DNA of 64,000 nucleotides from Oceanobacillus zhaokaii (lineage in GTDB: Bacteria; Bacillota; Bacilli; Bacillales; Amphibacillaceae). Where the stretch lies: contig NZ_CP024848.1 of assembly GCF_003352005.1 (NCBI RefSeq), forward strand, positions 3,047,001-3,111,000, written 5' to 3'. Below, piece after piece: positions 28,278 through 37,660 of the stretch. The stretch's first letter is position 1. The number at the start of each line of letters is the position of its first letter. The notes under the pieces were generated by a model, which saw nothing but the letters and a program-made list of their open reading frames with translations, made no database searches and was not told the origin of the DNA. Both the position numbers and the translations under genes were made by a program.

Positions 28278-29234
28278 TTAGTAATTCCCTGCACTGACAC
28301 TCAATGTCCGCAATAATAACTCCTGTTCTACATATAGCCGTTGCGCCTTTTCCACGCTGATTGCTTCAAATCCAAGTTCATTTCCTGGCAGCATTTGGGC
28401 AACATATGGCAAGTCTACCGTTATTACTGTAGCAATTCTTGTATAGCCACCCGTCGTTTGTCGGTCTGCAAGCAGGATAATTGGCTGTCCATTTGCAGGT
28501 ACTTGAATTGTCCCAGGGAAAATCGCATCAGAAATAATATCTGCTCCCCTTATTAAGGATAGACTTGGCCCTTCCAAACGTGATCCCATGCGATCTGATT
28601 GGGTTGTTAGCTTATAATTCTCGGAAAGGAACCTATCTACACTTTCGCCACTAAATGCATCAACGTCAGGTCCTAAAATCACTCGTATTTTTCTTCCAGA
28701 ACGATAATCTGGGATTTGCCTTATCGGCAGCCCAATTCCTGTTTTTACTGTACTGCTAGGCATACCAGCTGAAATTTGGTCCCCTTTTTGCAAATTACGT
28801 CCCTCGATACCGCCAAGTTCTGCCTTTGTATAAGTGGATTTACTTCCCATAATAATCGGCACCTCGACTCCACCAGCAACAGCAATATATGCATACCCAC
28901 CATTTAGTGGTTTTCCAAACGTTAAGGTTTGTCCAGCTTTGACCGCGAACGATTTCCATAATGAAACGGGTTCACCATCGAGCTTGGGGGAAAGGTCTGC
29001 ACCGCATATTGCAATGACATTATCTGCTAAAACGCGTAATTTCGGTCCCATGATTACAACTTCAATCCCAGCCTCACCACGTTTATTCCCTACAAGCAGA
29101 TTACCCACTTGCAGTGCAAAAGCATCCATCGCTCCAGCGACAACGACACCGTATTGCTGAAGGCCTGTTCTCCCGAGATCTTGTATTGTCGTTGCCAGTC
29201 CTGGTTTCACTACTTCAAAAATATTATTTCCCAC
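28278..29234 (-). CDS. pxpC: 5-oxoprolinase subunit PxpC
   Basis: A 318-aa biotin-dependent carboxyltransferase-like protein (KipA/YcsJ). Family segments: VVKPGLATTIQDLGRTGLQQYG at the N-terminus (residues 8-29), GAMDAFALQVGNLLVGN, ICGADLSP, RVILGPDVDAF, and SDRMGSRLEG. With PxpA and PxpB it forms the ATP-dependent enzyme that opens 5-oxoproline to glutamate. GTG start one base after the pxpA stop. Also known as kipA, once described as an antagonist of the KinA inhibitor KipI. Confidence 0.92.
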   Translation of the reverse strand: MGNNIFEVVKPGLATTIQDLGRTGLQQYGVVVAGAMDAFALQVGNLLVGNKRGEAGIEVVIMGPKLRVLADNVIAICGADLSPKLDGEPVSLWKSFAVKAGQTLTFGKPLNGGYAYIAVAGGVEVPIIMGSKSTYTKAELGGIEGRNLQKGDQISAGMPSSTVKTGIGLPIRQIPDYRSGRKIRVILGPDVDAFSGESVDRFLSENYKLTTQSDRMGSRLEGPSLSLIRGADIISDAIFPGTIQVPANGQPIILLADRQTTGGYTRIATVITVDLPYVAQMLPGNELGFEAISVEKAQRLYVEQELLLRTLSVSAGNY

Positions 29235-30002
29235 TTAAATCCCTACTCTTTTTATTAAAATTCCTTTTTCTGTAAGTCCTGCACGAAGACGCTTTACAAA
29301 CTCTAATGACTTCGGTTCATCGCCATGTACACAAATTGTATCCGCAGTAATAGCAATATCGGTTCCATCGACTGCTTCCACCTTGCCTTCTGTTACCATA
29401 CGGATTACACGCTCGACAGCTTCATCCGCATCCTCAATCATTGCATTTTTTTCTGTTCTTGCTGTCAATGATCCATCAGGCTGGTATGTTCGATCAGCAA
29501 ATACTTCCTCAGCAACCTTTAAGCCAACTTTTTTCCCCATCCGAATCAGTTCTCCACCAGCGAGACCAAATAATATAAGTTTTGGATCAATGTCGTAAAC
29601 AGCTCTCGCTATTGCGTGTGCCATTTCTTCATTTTTACTAGCCATATTGTATAATGCCCCGTGTGGTTTTACATGATTTAGTTTATTGTTATTTATTGTT
29701 GCAAAAGCTTGAACAGCACCAATTTGGTAAGCAACTAAATTATATATTTCTTCACTATCAACTTGCATGTTTCTCCTGCCAAATCCACTTAAATCCTGAA
29801 AGCCTGGATGTGCGCCAAGACCAACATTATTTTCGGTAGCTTTCTTTATTGTATGCCTGATTGTATTATGATCACCAGCATGATATCCACAAGCAATATT
29901 CGCAGAAGATATAACTTCCATCACTAAGTCATCCTGTCCCATCTTATACGCTCCAAAGCTTTCCCCTAAATCACTATTTAGATCGACAACGTTATTAGCC
30001 AT
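29235..30002 (-). CDS. pxpA: 5-oxoprolinase subunit PxpA
   Basis: A 255-aa LamB/YcsF protein. It shows VDLNSDLGESFGAYKMGQD, SANIACGYHAGD, GAHPGFQDLSGFGRR, HVKPHGALYN, EVFADRTYQPDGSL and ICVHGDEP, the conserved family blocks including probable active-site histidines. ATG at 30002 follows AGGAGGATACATA and overlaps the last 8 bases of pxpB, indicating translational coupling. Acts with PxpB and PxpC on 5-oxoproline. Confidence 0.94.
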   Translation of the reverse strand: MANNVVDLNSDLGESFGAYKMGQDDLVMEVISSANIACGYHAGDHNTIRHTIKKATENNVGLGAHPGFQDLSGFGRRNMQVDSEEIYNLVAYQIGAVQAFATINNNKLNHVKPHGALYNMASKNEEMAHAIARAVYDIDPKLILFGLAGGELIRMGKKVGLKVAEEVFADRTYQPDGSLTARTEKNAMIEDADEAVERVIRMVTEGKVEAVDGTDIAITADTICVHGDEPKSLEFVKRLRAGLTEKGILIKRVGI

Positions 30003-30750
30003 TATGTATCCTCCTATCATTGCCTGCTTTTCCTCCAAAATCCTCATGTATTGGCTGATAAATACCCTGCTTGACCTCCGCTTCGATCTTTTTATATTCT
30101 GATTCTGTTATCCTTACAAAGCGCACATAATTCCCTGCCTGCAGAAGAATCGGCTCCTGCTTACTCGAATCAAATAACCTTACAGGAGTTCTGCCAATCA
30201 ATTGCCAGCCACCTGGCGTCTCCATTGAATATACTCCTGTCTGTGCACCCGCGATGCCGACTGATCCGACTGGAATTTTCTGACGAGGACTTCTTAATCT
30301 TGGTGTAGCAATTTTCTCAGACATTCCACCAAGATACGGAAAACCAGGTGTAAAGCCCATCATATAAATGAGATAATCGACGTCTGCGTGAAGATTTATT
30401 ACATCTTCTATACTTATTCCATTATGGTTTGCGACCGTCTCAAGATCTGGACCATACTCCCCACCATAACAAACTGGAAGATGAACAACCATAGCAGGTG
30501 GCGGCTTCACACTCACCATCGTTGCTTGCAGCTTCATTATTCTATTTTTAAGTTTATCATAAGTAATAATATAAGGGTCATAGGATATAGATATTGCGGT
30601 ATACGTTGGAATCCATTCGATAACTCCAGGTATTTTCTCCTTTTCCAAGCATAGGGCTAGGCTTCGAATCTTTTCATTTGTTTCTTTTGAAATTGTCGCT
30701 CCTAACTGTATTCGTAATCCCATATCACCATAAGCATCTATTCGAAACAT
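29995..30750 (-). CDS. pxpB: 5-oxoprolinase subunit PxpB
   Basis: A 251-aa KipI/YbgJ-family protein, related to the N-terminal half of allophanate hydrolase-type carboxyltransferases. Conserved blocks are YGDMGLRIQLG, VHLPVCYGGEYGPDLETVA, YLIYMMGFTPGFPYLGGM, RLRSPRQKIPVGSVGIAG and ETPGGWQLIGRTPV. It is the first pxp gene, after a copy of the two-hairpin repeat. In Bacillus subtilis the orthologue kipI also inhibits the sporulation kinase KinA. Confidence 0.93.
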   Translation of the reverse strand: MFRIDAYGDMGLRIQLGATISKETNEKIRSLALCLEKEKIPGVIEWIPTYTAISISYDPYIITYDKLKNRIMKLQATMVSVKPPPAMVVHLPVCYGGEYGPDLETVANHNGISIEDVINLHADVDYLIYMMGFTPGFPYLGGMSEKIATPRLRSPRQKIPVGSVGIAGAQTGVYSMETPGGWQLIGRTPVRLFDSSKQEPILLQAGNYVRFVRITESEYKKIEAEVKQGIYQPIHEDFGGKAGNDRRIHNG

Positions 30751-30783
30751 ACGATTCCCCCTTTATAAATTATTAGCAAACGA

Positions 30784-30905
30784 AGGTTTAGCCAAGTCCT
30801 ACAATGGCAGCCTTAGTTGAACTTATGTAGTAAGAAATTTTTATACTTTCCTAACTACTAAAACTAGGCTGCCACCCAACTTAAAGGAAGGTGACAACCT
30901 ATGTT
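30784..30905. repeat. two-hairpin repeat, double-sided copy
   Basis: A central hairpin (GTAGTAAGAAA with TTTCCTAACTAC) is flanked on both sides by an outer hairpin. The plus-strand right side pairs GGCTGCCACC with GGTGACAACC around an AAAGGAA loop; the minus-strand side pairs GCCA with TGGC. Lies between the NRAMP gene and pxpB. Confidence 0.7.
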
Positions 30906-30920
30906 TATAATTTCTTCTAC

Positions 30921-30944
30921 CAAAAAAGGGAATAAATCCCTTTT
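30921..30944 (-). terminator. terminator after the NRAMP gene
   Basis: AAAAAAGGGA and TCCCTTTT pair around ATAAA just past the NRAMP stop, with a T-run on the minus strand. Confidence 0.75.
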
Positions 30945-30947
30945 ACT

Positions 30948-32180
30948 TTAGAACAGCTGCGGTATCATTTGAATTAATGTCCGCACACCTAATATTGCTG
31001 TCAAGATTACAATAATTATACCAAATATAGTCAACCAAATTGGATGTTTGTAATCTCCCATGATTTTTTTATTGTTTGCTGCAAGCAGCATCGACCCAAG
31101 TGTTAACGGCAGAATCAATCCGTTCAAAGCACCTGCAAGCACAAGCAGGACTGCTGCGTTACCGATAAAGATGAAGACTAGTGTTGAAAATACGATAAAA
31201 CCAATAATCCAGTAATTCGCATGTTTTTCAATTTTCTTACTGAATGATTTTAGGAAGGATACTGAAGTGTAGGCAGCACCTACCACTGATGTTATTCCAG
31301 CAACCCACAATACTAAGCCAAATAGACGGAAACCAATATCACCAGCTGCATGCTGGAAAACCGTTGCCGCAGGATTCGCCGGGTCCAAATTAACCCCTTT
31401 AGAAACAACCCCTAATACAGCTAAGAAGAGCATGATGCGAACAAGCGAAGCGACACCAATACCCATTATCGCTGTTCGATCTACTTCTCGAATACTTTCT
31501 TTTCCGGTAATACCCGCATCTAGCAGACGATGCCCACCAGAAAATGTAATATATCCACCAACAGTACCTCCGACAATCGTAATAATGGCGTAAATATCAA
31601 GTTCAATTGGAACAAAAGTACGTAAGACAGCTTCACCAACAGGTGGTTGGCTAACGATCATCACGTATGCAATTAGAATTAATAAAATCCCACCAAGCCA
31701 TTTAACGATTTGGTCCATTGCAGCACCAGCCTCTTTAGATAAGAAAATGAAGATTGCTAACGCTGCTGATATCACTGCACCTATTTTAACATCTAACCCT
31801 AGCATAGCATTTAACCCTAATCCTGTACCACCAATATTCCCAATATTAAAGGCAAGTCCACCAATTACAATAAACACGGCAACAACATAGCCAAGTCCTG
31901 GAAAGACTGTGTTGGCAATATCTTGTCCTGGTTTCCCTGAAATTGAAATGATGCGCCAAACATTCATTTGAGCACCGATATCCAGTAAAATTGAAACTAA
32001 AATTACAAACCCAAAGCTTGCAAGCAATGATTCCGTAAACACAGCCGTTTGCGTTAAAAATCCTGGTCCTACTGCTGACGTTGCCATTAAGAAGGCCGCC
32101 CCAATCAGGGCCCCGCTGCGCTTTTTCTGTTCATTCGTGGACAGTAACTGATTTCCTGTACCTTTTTTCTTATTTACCAT
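30948..32180 (-). CDS. NRAMP-family divalent metal transporter (YcsG-like)
   Basis: A 410-aa polytopic protein with about eleven transmembrane helices. The NRAMP core shows as ATSAVGPGFLTQTAVF in helix 1 and later GALNGLILPLTLG. The canonical helix-1 DPGN metal motif is not intact (VGPGF), as in the YcsG subgroup, so the transported ion may differ or the protein may have another substrate. Its position beside pxpB-pxpA-pxpC-ycsI mirrors Bacillus subtilis ycsG. ATG follows GAAGGAGTGATACATAG. Confidence 0.86.
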   Translation of the reverse strand: MVNKKKGTGNQLLSTNEQKKRSGALIGAAFLMATSAVGPGFLTQTAVFTESLLASFGFVILVSILLDIGAQMNVWRIISISGKPGQDIANTVFPGLGYVVAVFIVIGGLAFNIGNIGGTGLGLNAMLGLDVKIGAVISAALAIFIFLSKEAGAAMDQIVKWLGGILLILIAYVMIVSQPPVGEAVLRTFVPIELDIYAIITIVGGTVGGYITFSGGHRLLDAGITGKESIREVDRTAIMGIGVASLVRIMLFLAVLGVVSKGVNLDPANPAATVFQHAAGDIGFRLFGLVLWVAGITSVVGAAYTSVSFLKSFSKKIEKHANYWIIGFIVFSTLVFIFIGNAAVLLVLAGALNGLILPLTLGSMLLAANNKKIMGDYKHPIWLTIFGIIIVILTAILGVRTLIQMIPQLF

Positions 32181-32462
32181 CTATGTATCACTCCTTCATA
32201 CTAATTTTTCAGTTAAGATAAAACAATTTTGCCATAGCCATATAGCTCTTTCTTATCGTTTGCCATCTACCGATTCCTATTCTTGGAAATCATTCCATTT
32301 ACTTGTGGAAAATCCACGCAGAAAATTTTGACGCTCATCCGTCAAGAAGTGATTAAACCAGCCTAACTAAGGGTCTTCCCGATGTGTAAGTATAGAAGTT
32401 AGTAAATTATACCACAGGTTCAATTTAGAATGCTCGCATATTAATCTATTTTGTCGTTTTTT

Positions 32463-32546
32463 GGTAGTTAAGAGAGTATAAACTTTCTTACTACATAAGA
32501 GTAACTAAGGTAGTCACCGAAAGGCTTGGTGGCTGCCAAGTTTTTT
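32463..32546 (+). repeat. two-hairpin repeat
   Basis: First hairpin GTAGTTAAGA with TCTTACTAC; second GGTAGTCACC with GGTGGCTGCC around GAAAGGCTT, followed by a T6 run. It occupies the 458-bp gap 32181-32638, which otherwise holds no gene. Confidence 0.75.
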
Positions 32547-32574
32547 CATTTGCATTTATTGAATAGGCTTCTAT

Positions 32575-32624
32575 AAAAAGCTGCTATTCCTTCTAAGTCT
32601 ATGACTAGAAAAAATAGCAGTTCT
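32575..32624 (-). terminator. terminator after the membrane carrier gene
   Basis: AAGCTGCTATT and AATAGCAGTTCTT form the stem around a long partly paired loop; the minus strand ends in a T-run. It lies just past the stop of the gene at 32639. Confidence 0.65.
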
Positions 32625-32638
32625 TCAAAAATAATCTA

Positions 32639-33823
32639 TTAAAGGAAACTCATCAAAATACTAGCAATGATTACCGAAGAAATTGTAACGGTTGTAAATC
32701 CACCGATTAACATTGGCGTAACAAGGTCATTAAAGATCGTCTCTTGCTCTTCTTTCGTTTTTCCAAGGCTTCGACTAACCTCTTCACAAAGAATATAATC
32801 ACCAGGGAAGCCGAACAATGCAGTTAAAGCAACCGGCACGCCTTTATTTGTGTCCCATTTTAGCCATTTCGAGCTGAGTAATCCACCGATAAGAATCCCA
32901 ATTACACCGACAACCATGATGAAAATAACTGCTGGCAGATGCTCTGTAAACATCGATGGCGTAATACTATTCATGGAGGACATTACGACAACAATCAACA
33001 ATGCCATCGTGATTCCGAATGAGTTGGCGCGCTCCATTACTTTTCCAGGGTAAAAGCCTATTAAACTGCCAATAATCCCAATCGCAAGTGCCCATAAACT
33101 ATAGTTTATTCCCGTGACTGAATCTAGGACAGTTGCAATCGCTCCCCCAATAAATACTTGAAATAGTAAGATTGTGCTTGTTTTATATCGTTCTGGAATA
33201 CGAATCTTCCATTTTTTCGTTTCCTCTGCTTGTTCTGTATAATCTTTTTCTTTATTCGCCTCTCCTTGATAGGTTCCGTCATGTATTTCCTTCTGAATTT
33301 TTAATCCACGTTTGCGAAGAAAGTAGGCTGCTAATGGCATTCCAACGAAATTTTGAATTCCTAAAATTAAGGCTGGTATTGTCACCAAGCTGACAAGTCC
33401 TATCTCGGTTAGTTTTTCCGCACTAATAATATAGGCAATGATTCCACCTGTTAATGGTCCAAGTGCAGAAGCAGCTCCTGCATAACCAATAATCGGCGCG
33501 ACAATTGCTAAGACGAGAAAGACTGCGACAATTACACCAGAAAGAGCGATAATCACCGCTTTATACTGTTCCTTTAATTGTTTAAACGGGATTAACGTCC
33601 CCATATGGACGATAAGTACAGCTGGAAGCATCGCTGCGAATGGAACGAAGTACGACTTTTCCGCAATATCTTCCGGAAATACACCTGTCCATAATAACAT
33701 CAAGTAACCGAAGAAAACGATAAATAGCATTGGAATTCTTGCCTTCGAGGCAATGGAAATTATTTCAGCTATTGCAAATAACGCAAAGATCATCGCGGCA
33801 GCAACTAATGGTTCATTAAACAT
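32639..33823 (-). CDS. unassigned polytopic membrane transporter
   Basis: About 394 aa with ten to twelve hydrophobic helices and one central hydrophilic loop (residues about 180-215, rich in Lys and Glu). Glycine-rich helices (ALGPLTGGIIAY, GGLLSSKWLKW, TPMLIGGFTTVT) suggest a secondary carrier. I do not recognise the family. TTG at 33832 is the alternative start; neither has a strong ribosome site. It is divergent from an M20 amidohydrolase gene, with a perfect inverted repeat between them, so it may import that enzyme's N-acyl amino acid or dipeptide substrate. Confidence 0.6.
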   Translation of the reverse strand: MFNEPLVAAAMIFALFAIAEIISIASKARIPMLFIVFFGYLMLLWTGVFPEDIAEKSYFVPFAAMLPAVLIVHMGTLIPFKQLKEQYKAVIIALSGVIVAVFLVLAIVAPIIGYAGAASALGPLTGGIIAYIISAEKLTEIGLVSLVTIPALILGIQNFVGMPLAAYFLRKRGLKIQKEIHDGTYQGEANKEKDYTEQAEETKKWKIRIPERYKTSTILLFQVFIGGAIATVLDSVTGINYSLWALAIGIIGSLIGFYPGKVMERANSFGITMALLIVVVMSSMNSITPSMFTEHLPAVIFIMVVGVIGILIGGLLSSKWLKWDTNKGVPVALTALFGFPGDYILCEEVSRSLGKTKEEQETIFNDLVTPMLIGGFTTVTISSVIIASILMSFL

Positions 33824-34034
33824 ATTGATCAACTACTTTCTGATAGATGTATTTTTCTCACACTTTTCTGCCACGCTTCATTAATCAAGAAAAATTATCA
33901 CTTATTTCAGTGAAAGTTATTTACCAAATCTGAAAATTCACTCCCTATAACTGCGTGTTCTGTGTAGATTATCCGTTATTATAAATAGATTTTTCTATAT
34001 TAACAATACTTTTTAATATAGTTTAACTATTAAA

Positions 34035-34057
34035 AATAATGAATGCGCTTCATTATT
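34035..34057. promoter_or_regulatory. perfect inverted repeat in a divergent promoter region
   Basis: AATAATGAA and TTCATTATT, exact 9-bp arms around TGCGC, lie in the 306-bp gap between the divergent carrier and amidohydrolase genes. No terminator role fits at this position; a shared operator is likely. Confidence 0.6.
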
Positions 34058-34147
34058 ATCTGATTTATTGGACTGTAGAAAATTATATAACAATTATTTC
34101 ATAAAACTGTTATAATAAACAAAAAATACCTTTGGGGGTTGTACATA

Positions 34148-35320
34148 TTGTTGAATAAAGTTTCAGAATTAATCGATAAATTATATCCAGAAACAGTCGA
34201 AAGACGTCGCTATTTGCATCAACATCCAGAGCTTTCATTTAAAGAAACAGAAACAGCGAAATACATCGCTAGTTTTTATGACAGCCTCGGTATTCCTTAT
34301 GAAAAAAATGTCGGCGGAAATGGCGTAATCGCAACATTAGTTGGTGGAAAACCTGGCAAAAAGGTTGCATTACGTGCAGATTTCGACGCATTACCAATTG
34401 ACGATGAAAAGGATGTTCCATATAAATCGACTGTACCAGGCGTGATGCACGCTTGTGGTCATGATGGTCATACAGCTACATTACTTACGATTGCCAAAGC
34501 ATTATTTGAGCATCAAGCAGAGCTGCCGGGAACTGTTGTATTTGTCCACCAGCATGCAGAAGAACAATTACCTGGCGGGGCGAAATCAATTGTTGAATCA
34601 GGGATTTTAGATGATATTGACGCTGTATTTGGTACGCATCTACAATCATTAGTGCCGCTTGGAGAAATTCAAACTTCTAAAGATGTCCTAATGGCTGGTG
34701 CTGATGCATTTGAATTAACAATTCAAGGTAAAGGCGGACACGGTGCCTCTCCACATGAAACAAAGGATGCAGTTGTCATTGGTGCCAAGATTGTTTCCCA
34801 GTTCCAAGAAATTATTAGCAGAAGGATTGACCCTCTTAAAACGGCTGTACTTACAATTGGTTCATTCCATTCCGGAAGTAATTTCAATATAATTGCTGAT
34901 AAAGCGACAATGAAGGGAACTGTTCGTCATTTAGATCCTGAAGTACAAGAGCAAGTTATCGAGGAAATGGAAAGAATTCTACAAGGTATTTGCCTTGCGA
35001 ATGATGTGACGTATGAGCTTAGTTATACAAAAGGATATCCACCAACAAAAAACCATCCACAAGAAGCAGAAATCGTACTTGAAGCTGCGAAAGAGGTACA
35101 AGGTGTTGAAGTTGTAAAGGAAGTTGTACCTGTGATGGGCGGAGAGGATTTCTCTTATTATACAATCCATAAACCAGGAGCATTCTTCTTTACCGGAGCA
35201 AGAAAAGAAGATAACCTATACCCACATCATCATCCAAGATTCGATTTCGATGAAAAAGCAATGCCAATTGCTGCGAAAACTTTAGTTGCAGCATATTTAC
35301 GATACCAAGAGCAAGCGTAA
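34148..35320 (+). CDS. M20 family amidohydrolase
   Basis: About 390 aa, a zinc-dependent aminoacylase/carboxypeptidase of the M20D group. Metal-site segments are clear: MHACGHDGHTA, HQHAEEQLPGGA, GGHGASPHET and the C-terminal GGEDFSYY. Such enzymes hydrolyse N-acyl amino acids or IAA-type conjugates. TTG at 34148 is chosen because GGGGG lies 9 nt ahead; other TTG codons at 34139 and 34151 are possible. Divergent from an unassigned membrane carrier across a palindrome. Confidence 0.88.
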   Translation: MLNKVSELIDKLYPETVERRRYLHQHPELSFKETETAKYIASFYDSLGIPYEKNVGGNGVIATLVGGKPGKKVALRADFDALPIDDEKDVPYKSTVPGVMHACGHDGHTATLLTIAKALFEHQAELPGTVVFVHQHAEEQLPGGAKSIVESGILDDIDAVFGTHLQSLVPLGEIQTSKDVLMAGADAFELTIQGKGGHGASPHETKDAVVIGAKIVSQFQEIISRRIDPLKTAVLTIGSFHSGSNFNIIADKATMKGTVRHLDPEVQEQVIEEMERILQGICLANDVTYELSYTKGYPPTKNHPQEAEIVLEAAKEVQGVEVVKEVVPVMGGEDFSYYTIHKPGAFFFTGARKEDNLYPHHHPRFDFDEKAMPIAAKTLVAAYLRYQEQA

Positions 35321-35360
35321 ATTATTAAATTATGGATTAAGTTTGTCTTGTAACCCAACG

Positions 35361-35402
35361 AATCACGGCCCGATGGGAAAATATCGGACCGTGATTTTTT
35401 CT
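35361..35402 (+). terminator. terminator after the amidohydrolase
   Basis: AATCACGGCCCGAT and ATCGGACCGTGATT form a long stem with a T6 tail. The rest of the 35321-35657 gap holds one more terminator and no gene. Confidence 0.88.
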
Positions 35403-35591
35403 GATGATTTCTTTAATTGGTGCTGACAGCAGCTTCATCCTGACTAAAAATACCCTTCTTCTTTTTACCTGGAGTTAGCTTCCGTTCCAGCCAGCAGTAC
35501 GTCTCCAACTCAAAACCTCCAGACTAATATTCTCCTTTCCTTTCCCTATCCTTGTAAAAATGAAACCTAATTTTTTATAAAACTATGTATA

Positions 35592-35648
35592 TAAAAAAAG
35601 CTGCAGATTCTTTATGGAGTTACATCCATTAAGAATCTGCAGCTTTAT
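35592..35648 (-). terminator. terminator after telA
   Basis: AAAGCTGCAGATTCTT and AAGAATCTGCAGCTTT are perfect arms around a loop with further pairing; T-run on the minus strand. Confidence 0.88.
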
Positions 35649-35657
35649 CTTTGTGTA

Positions 35658-36818
35658 TTATCTTAATTCTAATAACTTTTGTTTCAATTCATTTTCCATG
35701 CTTTCTAAATCACGCTCTGCCTGGTATCGTTTTTCCCGGCCTTCTGTTTGAATACGAAGCGTTTCCTCGATTGTTGAAAGTAAGTGTTCTTGGGTCTTCT
35801 TCAAGGTTTCAATGTCAACAAGCCCACGTTCATTTTCTTTCGCAGTTTCAATCGTATTTACTTTTAACATTTCTGCATTCTTCAGCAATAAATCATTCGT
35901 TGTTTGTGATACTTGCTTCTGCGCCTCAACTGCAGTTCGCTGACGAAGCAAAGTGAGTGCAATTGCAATTTGGTTTTTCCAAAGTGGGATTGCCGTTAAA
36001 ATTGAGGCCTGGATTTTCTCTACTAATGCCTGATTGGTATTTTGAATCAATCTTATTTGGGGAGCACTTTGCATCGTAATTTCCCGACTCAATTTTAAAT
36101 CATGCATCCGCTTTTCTAACCGCTCGGCAAATTGCATCATGTCATTTACATCCTGATAATCCATTTGACTTTGGCTCAGGTTTGCTTTTTGTTTAAGTGC
36201 TGGGATCGTCACCGTTTCAAGCTCTTCTATTTTTACTTCACCAGCAGCAATGTAAATGTTCAGTGCATCATAATAATCTCGATTTTTGTTAAACATTTGC
36301 TCAAGGTTCCGGTTGTCCTCTACTAATGCATTTTTGCTTCGATCAAGCTTTACACTAATTCGATCAATTTGCGCACCTGTTTTTTGATATTTTGAAAGCA
36401 CCTCATTTACTGAATTCGAAATTCGACCGAACATCCGGGCGAATACGCCTCGCTTTTCCGGTTGAAGCTCATCTGGATTCACATGCTCAAGTTTCTTCAT
36501 TAGATCCTTTAAGATATCGCCAATTTCCCCGACATCTTTATTCTGTACCTGGTCGAGCATCGAATGTGAAAAGTTCAACAACTTAGATTGTGCTTCCGTA
36601 CCATACATTGAAATTGACTGTGCTTCTTCAGGGTCAATTTGTTTTGCTAATTGGATTGCTTTTTGCTTATTATCCTCAGACATCCGGTCAACTAATCGCT
36701 TTGGCTTATCTGTTGTTTGCGGAGTACTTGTCACAGACTCCGTTAGCTCCGTCTTACCAAACGGGTTTGCTAATAATTCATCAATATCATCTTGTCGTTG
36801 ATTATTATTTTGATTCAT
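35658..36818 (-). CDS. toxic anion resistance protein TelA family
   Basis: A 386-aa soluble, mostly helical protein of the TelA/YaaN/YceH family associated with tellurite and other stress resistance. Blocks include [36 protein letters not shown] and IQLIQN-like [20 protein letters not shown], then [13 protein letters not shown]. Its ATG overlaps the xpaC stop by 4 bases, so the pair is translationally coupled, as in Bacillus subtilis xpaC-yaaN. Molecular activity is unknown. Confidence 0.88.
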   Translation of the reverse strand: MNQNNNQRQDDIDELLANPFGKTELTESVTSTPQTTDKPKRLVDRMSEDNKQKAIQLAKQIDPEEAQSISMYGTEAQSKLLNFSHSMLDQVQNKDVGEIGDILKDLMKKLEHVNPDELQPEKRGVFARMFGRISNSVNEVLSKYQKTGAQIDRISVKLDRSKNALVEDNRNLEQMFNKNRDYYDALNIYIAAGEVKIEELETVTIPALKQKANLSQSQMDYQDVNDMMQFAERLEKRMHDLKLSREITMQSAPQIRLIQNTNQALVEKIQASILTAIPLWKNQIAIALTLLRQRTAVEAQKQVSQTTNDLLLKNAEMLKVNTIETAKENERGLVDIETLKKTQEHLLSTIEETLRIQTEGREKRYQAERDLESMENELKQKLLELR

Positions 36819-37459
36819 TTCAATGCCCTCCAGTCTTTTTTCTTAGATTTACTGATCGACTGCTTCGCTACATCCAGCTCATAATGCAATGTATCGATGT
36901 CATTATCAAGCATGATGTACAGATCTTTTTTCACTGTTTCACCAAGAGTTGAAATCGTAATCCGTGTATCTCTTAAAGATTCCATCATCTCACGGTTTTT
37001 CACCGGCTGTGAAGATAAAAATGCGTATTTCTCAGCTAATTCTACAAGCGAATCTAAATGATTATAGTAAAACCCTTCCGCTTGATAAAATCGCTTCGGC
37101 TCTTTTTTCGTGTTCGAATAGATTTTCTTTACGGTACGAATTATCTCGAAGTTCTGCCTTGCCTGGTCAATACTGCGAATACTCATCAACGCCTTATTTA
37201 AGCGGGAAATTTTATTCTTTGCTTCCTGTAAATTATTGTCAATAAATTTATACTCTCTTCTTGATAGTCCAATTCTCCGCACATAGCTGAAGTTCGTAAT
37301 TTGTTTTACTGAATAGTAAACAACAGCTCCACCTAGAATTGCGAATAGACTTGAGAGAAGGTAGGGTTGTCCAAATGAAAAGAAACTAATCAACCACGTC
37401 ACCACCGTAGCAAAAAACGCCACCGTTCCTCTTAACATAAATTGTAAAAACGCCAGCAA
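36815..37459 (-). CDS. xpaC: XpaC family membrane protein
   Basis: A 214-aa protein of the XpaC (5-bromo-4-chloroindolyl phosphate hydrolysis) family. Two hydrophobic helices near residues 4-25 and 32-52 are followed by a cytoplasmic coiled helical region ([20 protein letters not shown]). TTG at 37459 has AGGAG 8 nt upstream. The family name comes from a phenotype; no phosphatase motif is visible. Coupled to telA. Confidence 0.85.
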   Translation of the reverse strand: MLAFLQFMLRGTVAFFATVVTWLISFFSFGQPYLLSSLFAILGGAVVYYSVKQITNFSYVRRIGLSRREYKFIDNNLQEAKNKISRLNKALMSIRSIDQARQNFEIIRTVKKIYSNTKKEPKRFYQAEGFYYNHLDSLVELAEKYAFLSSQPVKNREMMESLRDTRITISTLGETVKKDLYIMLDNDIDTLHYELDVAKQSISKSKKKDWRALK

Positions 37460-37660
37460 ATAATCAACTCCTATATCAATCCAAATTTTTTTGGAATCAA
37501 TAATTCTTACGATTAACCTAGTAAAAAAGTTTCATTTAATTCTATTTTACGTGACAAACTACTGTTATGCCAAATAGAAAGAAGATTAAGCTTAATATTT
37601 GTCCTGGTGAACCCTTTCCTTTATGATTTCAAGTATAACAGATAAGGGGGAATAGATTCT

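Noticed and set aside
30784..32546. Two-hairpin repeats as c-di-GMP or other known riboswitches
   Set aside because: GGCTGCC and AAAGG pieces recall GEMM motifs, but the GCAAAGCC core is missing and copies lie inside or downstream of genes in no fixed relation to a start codon.
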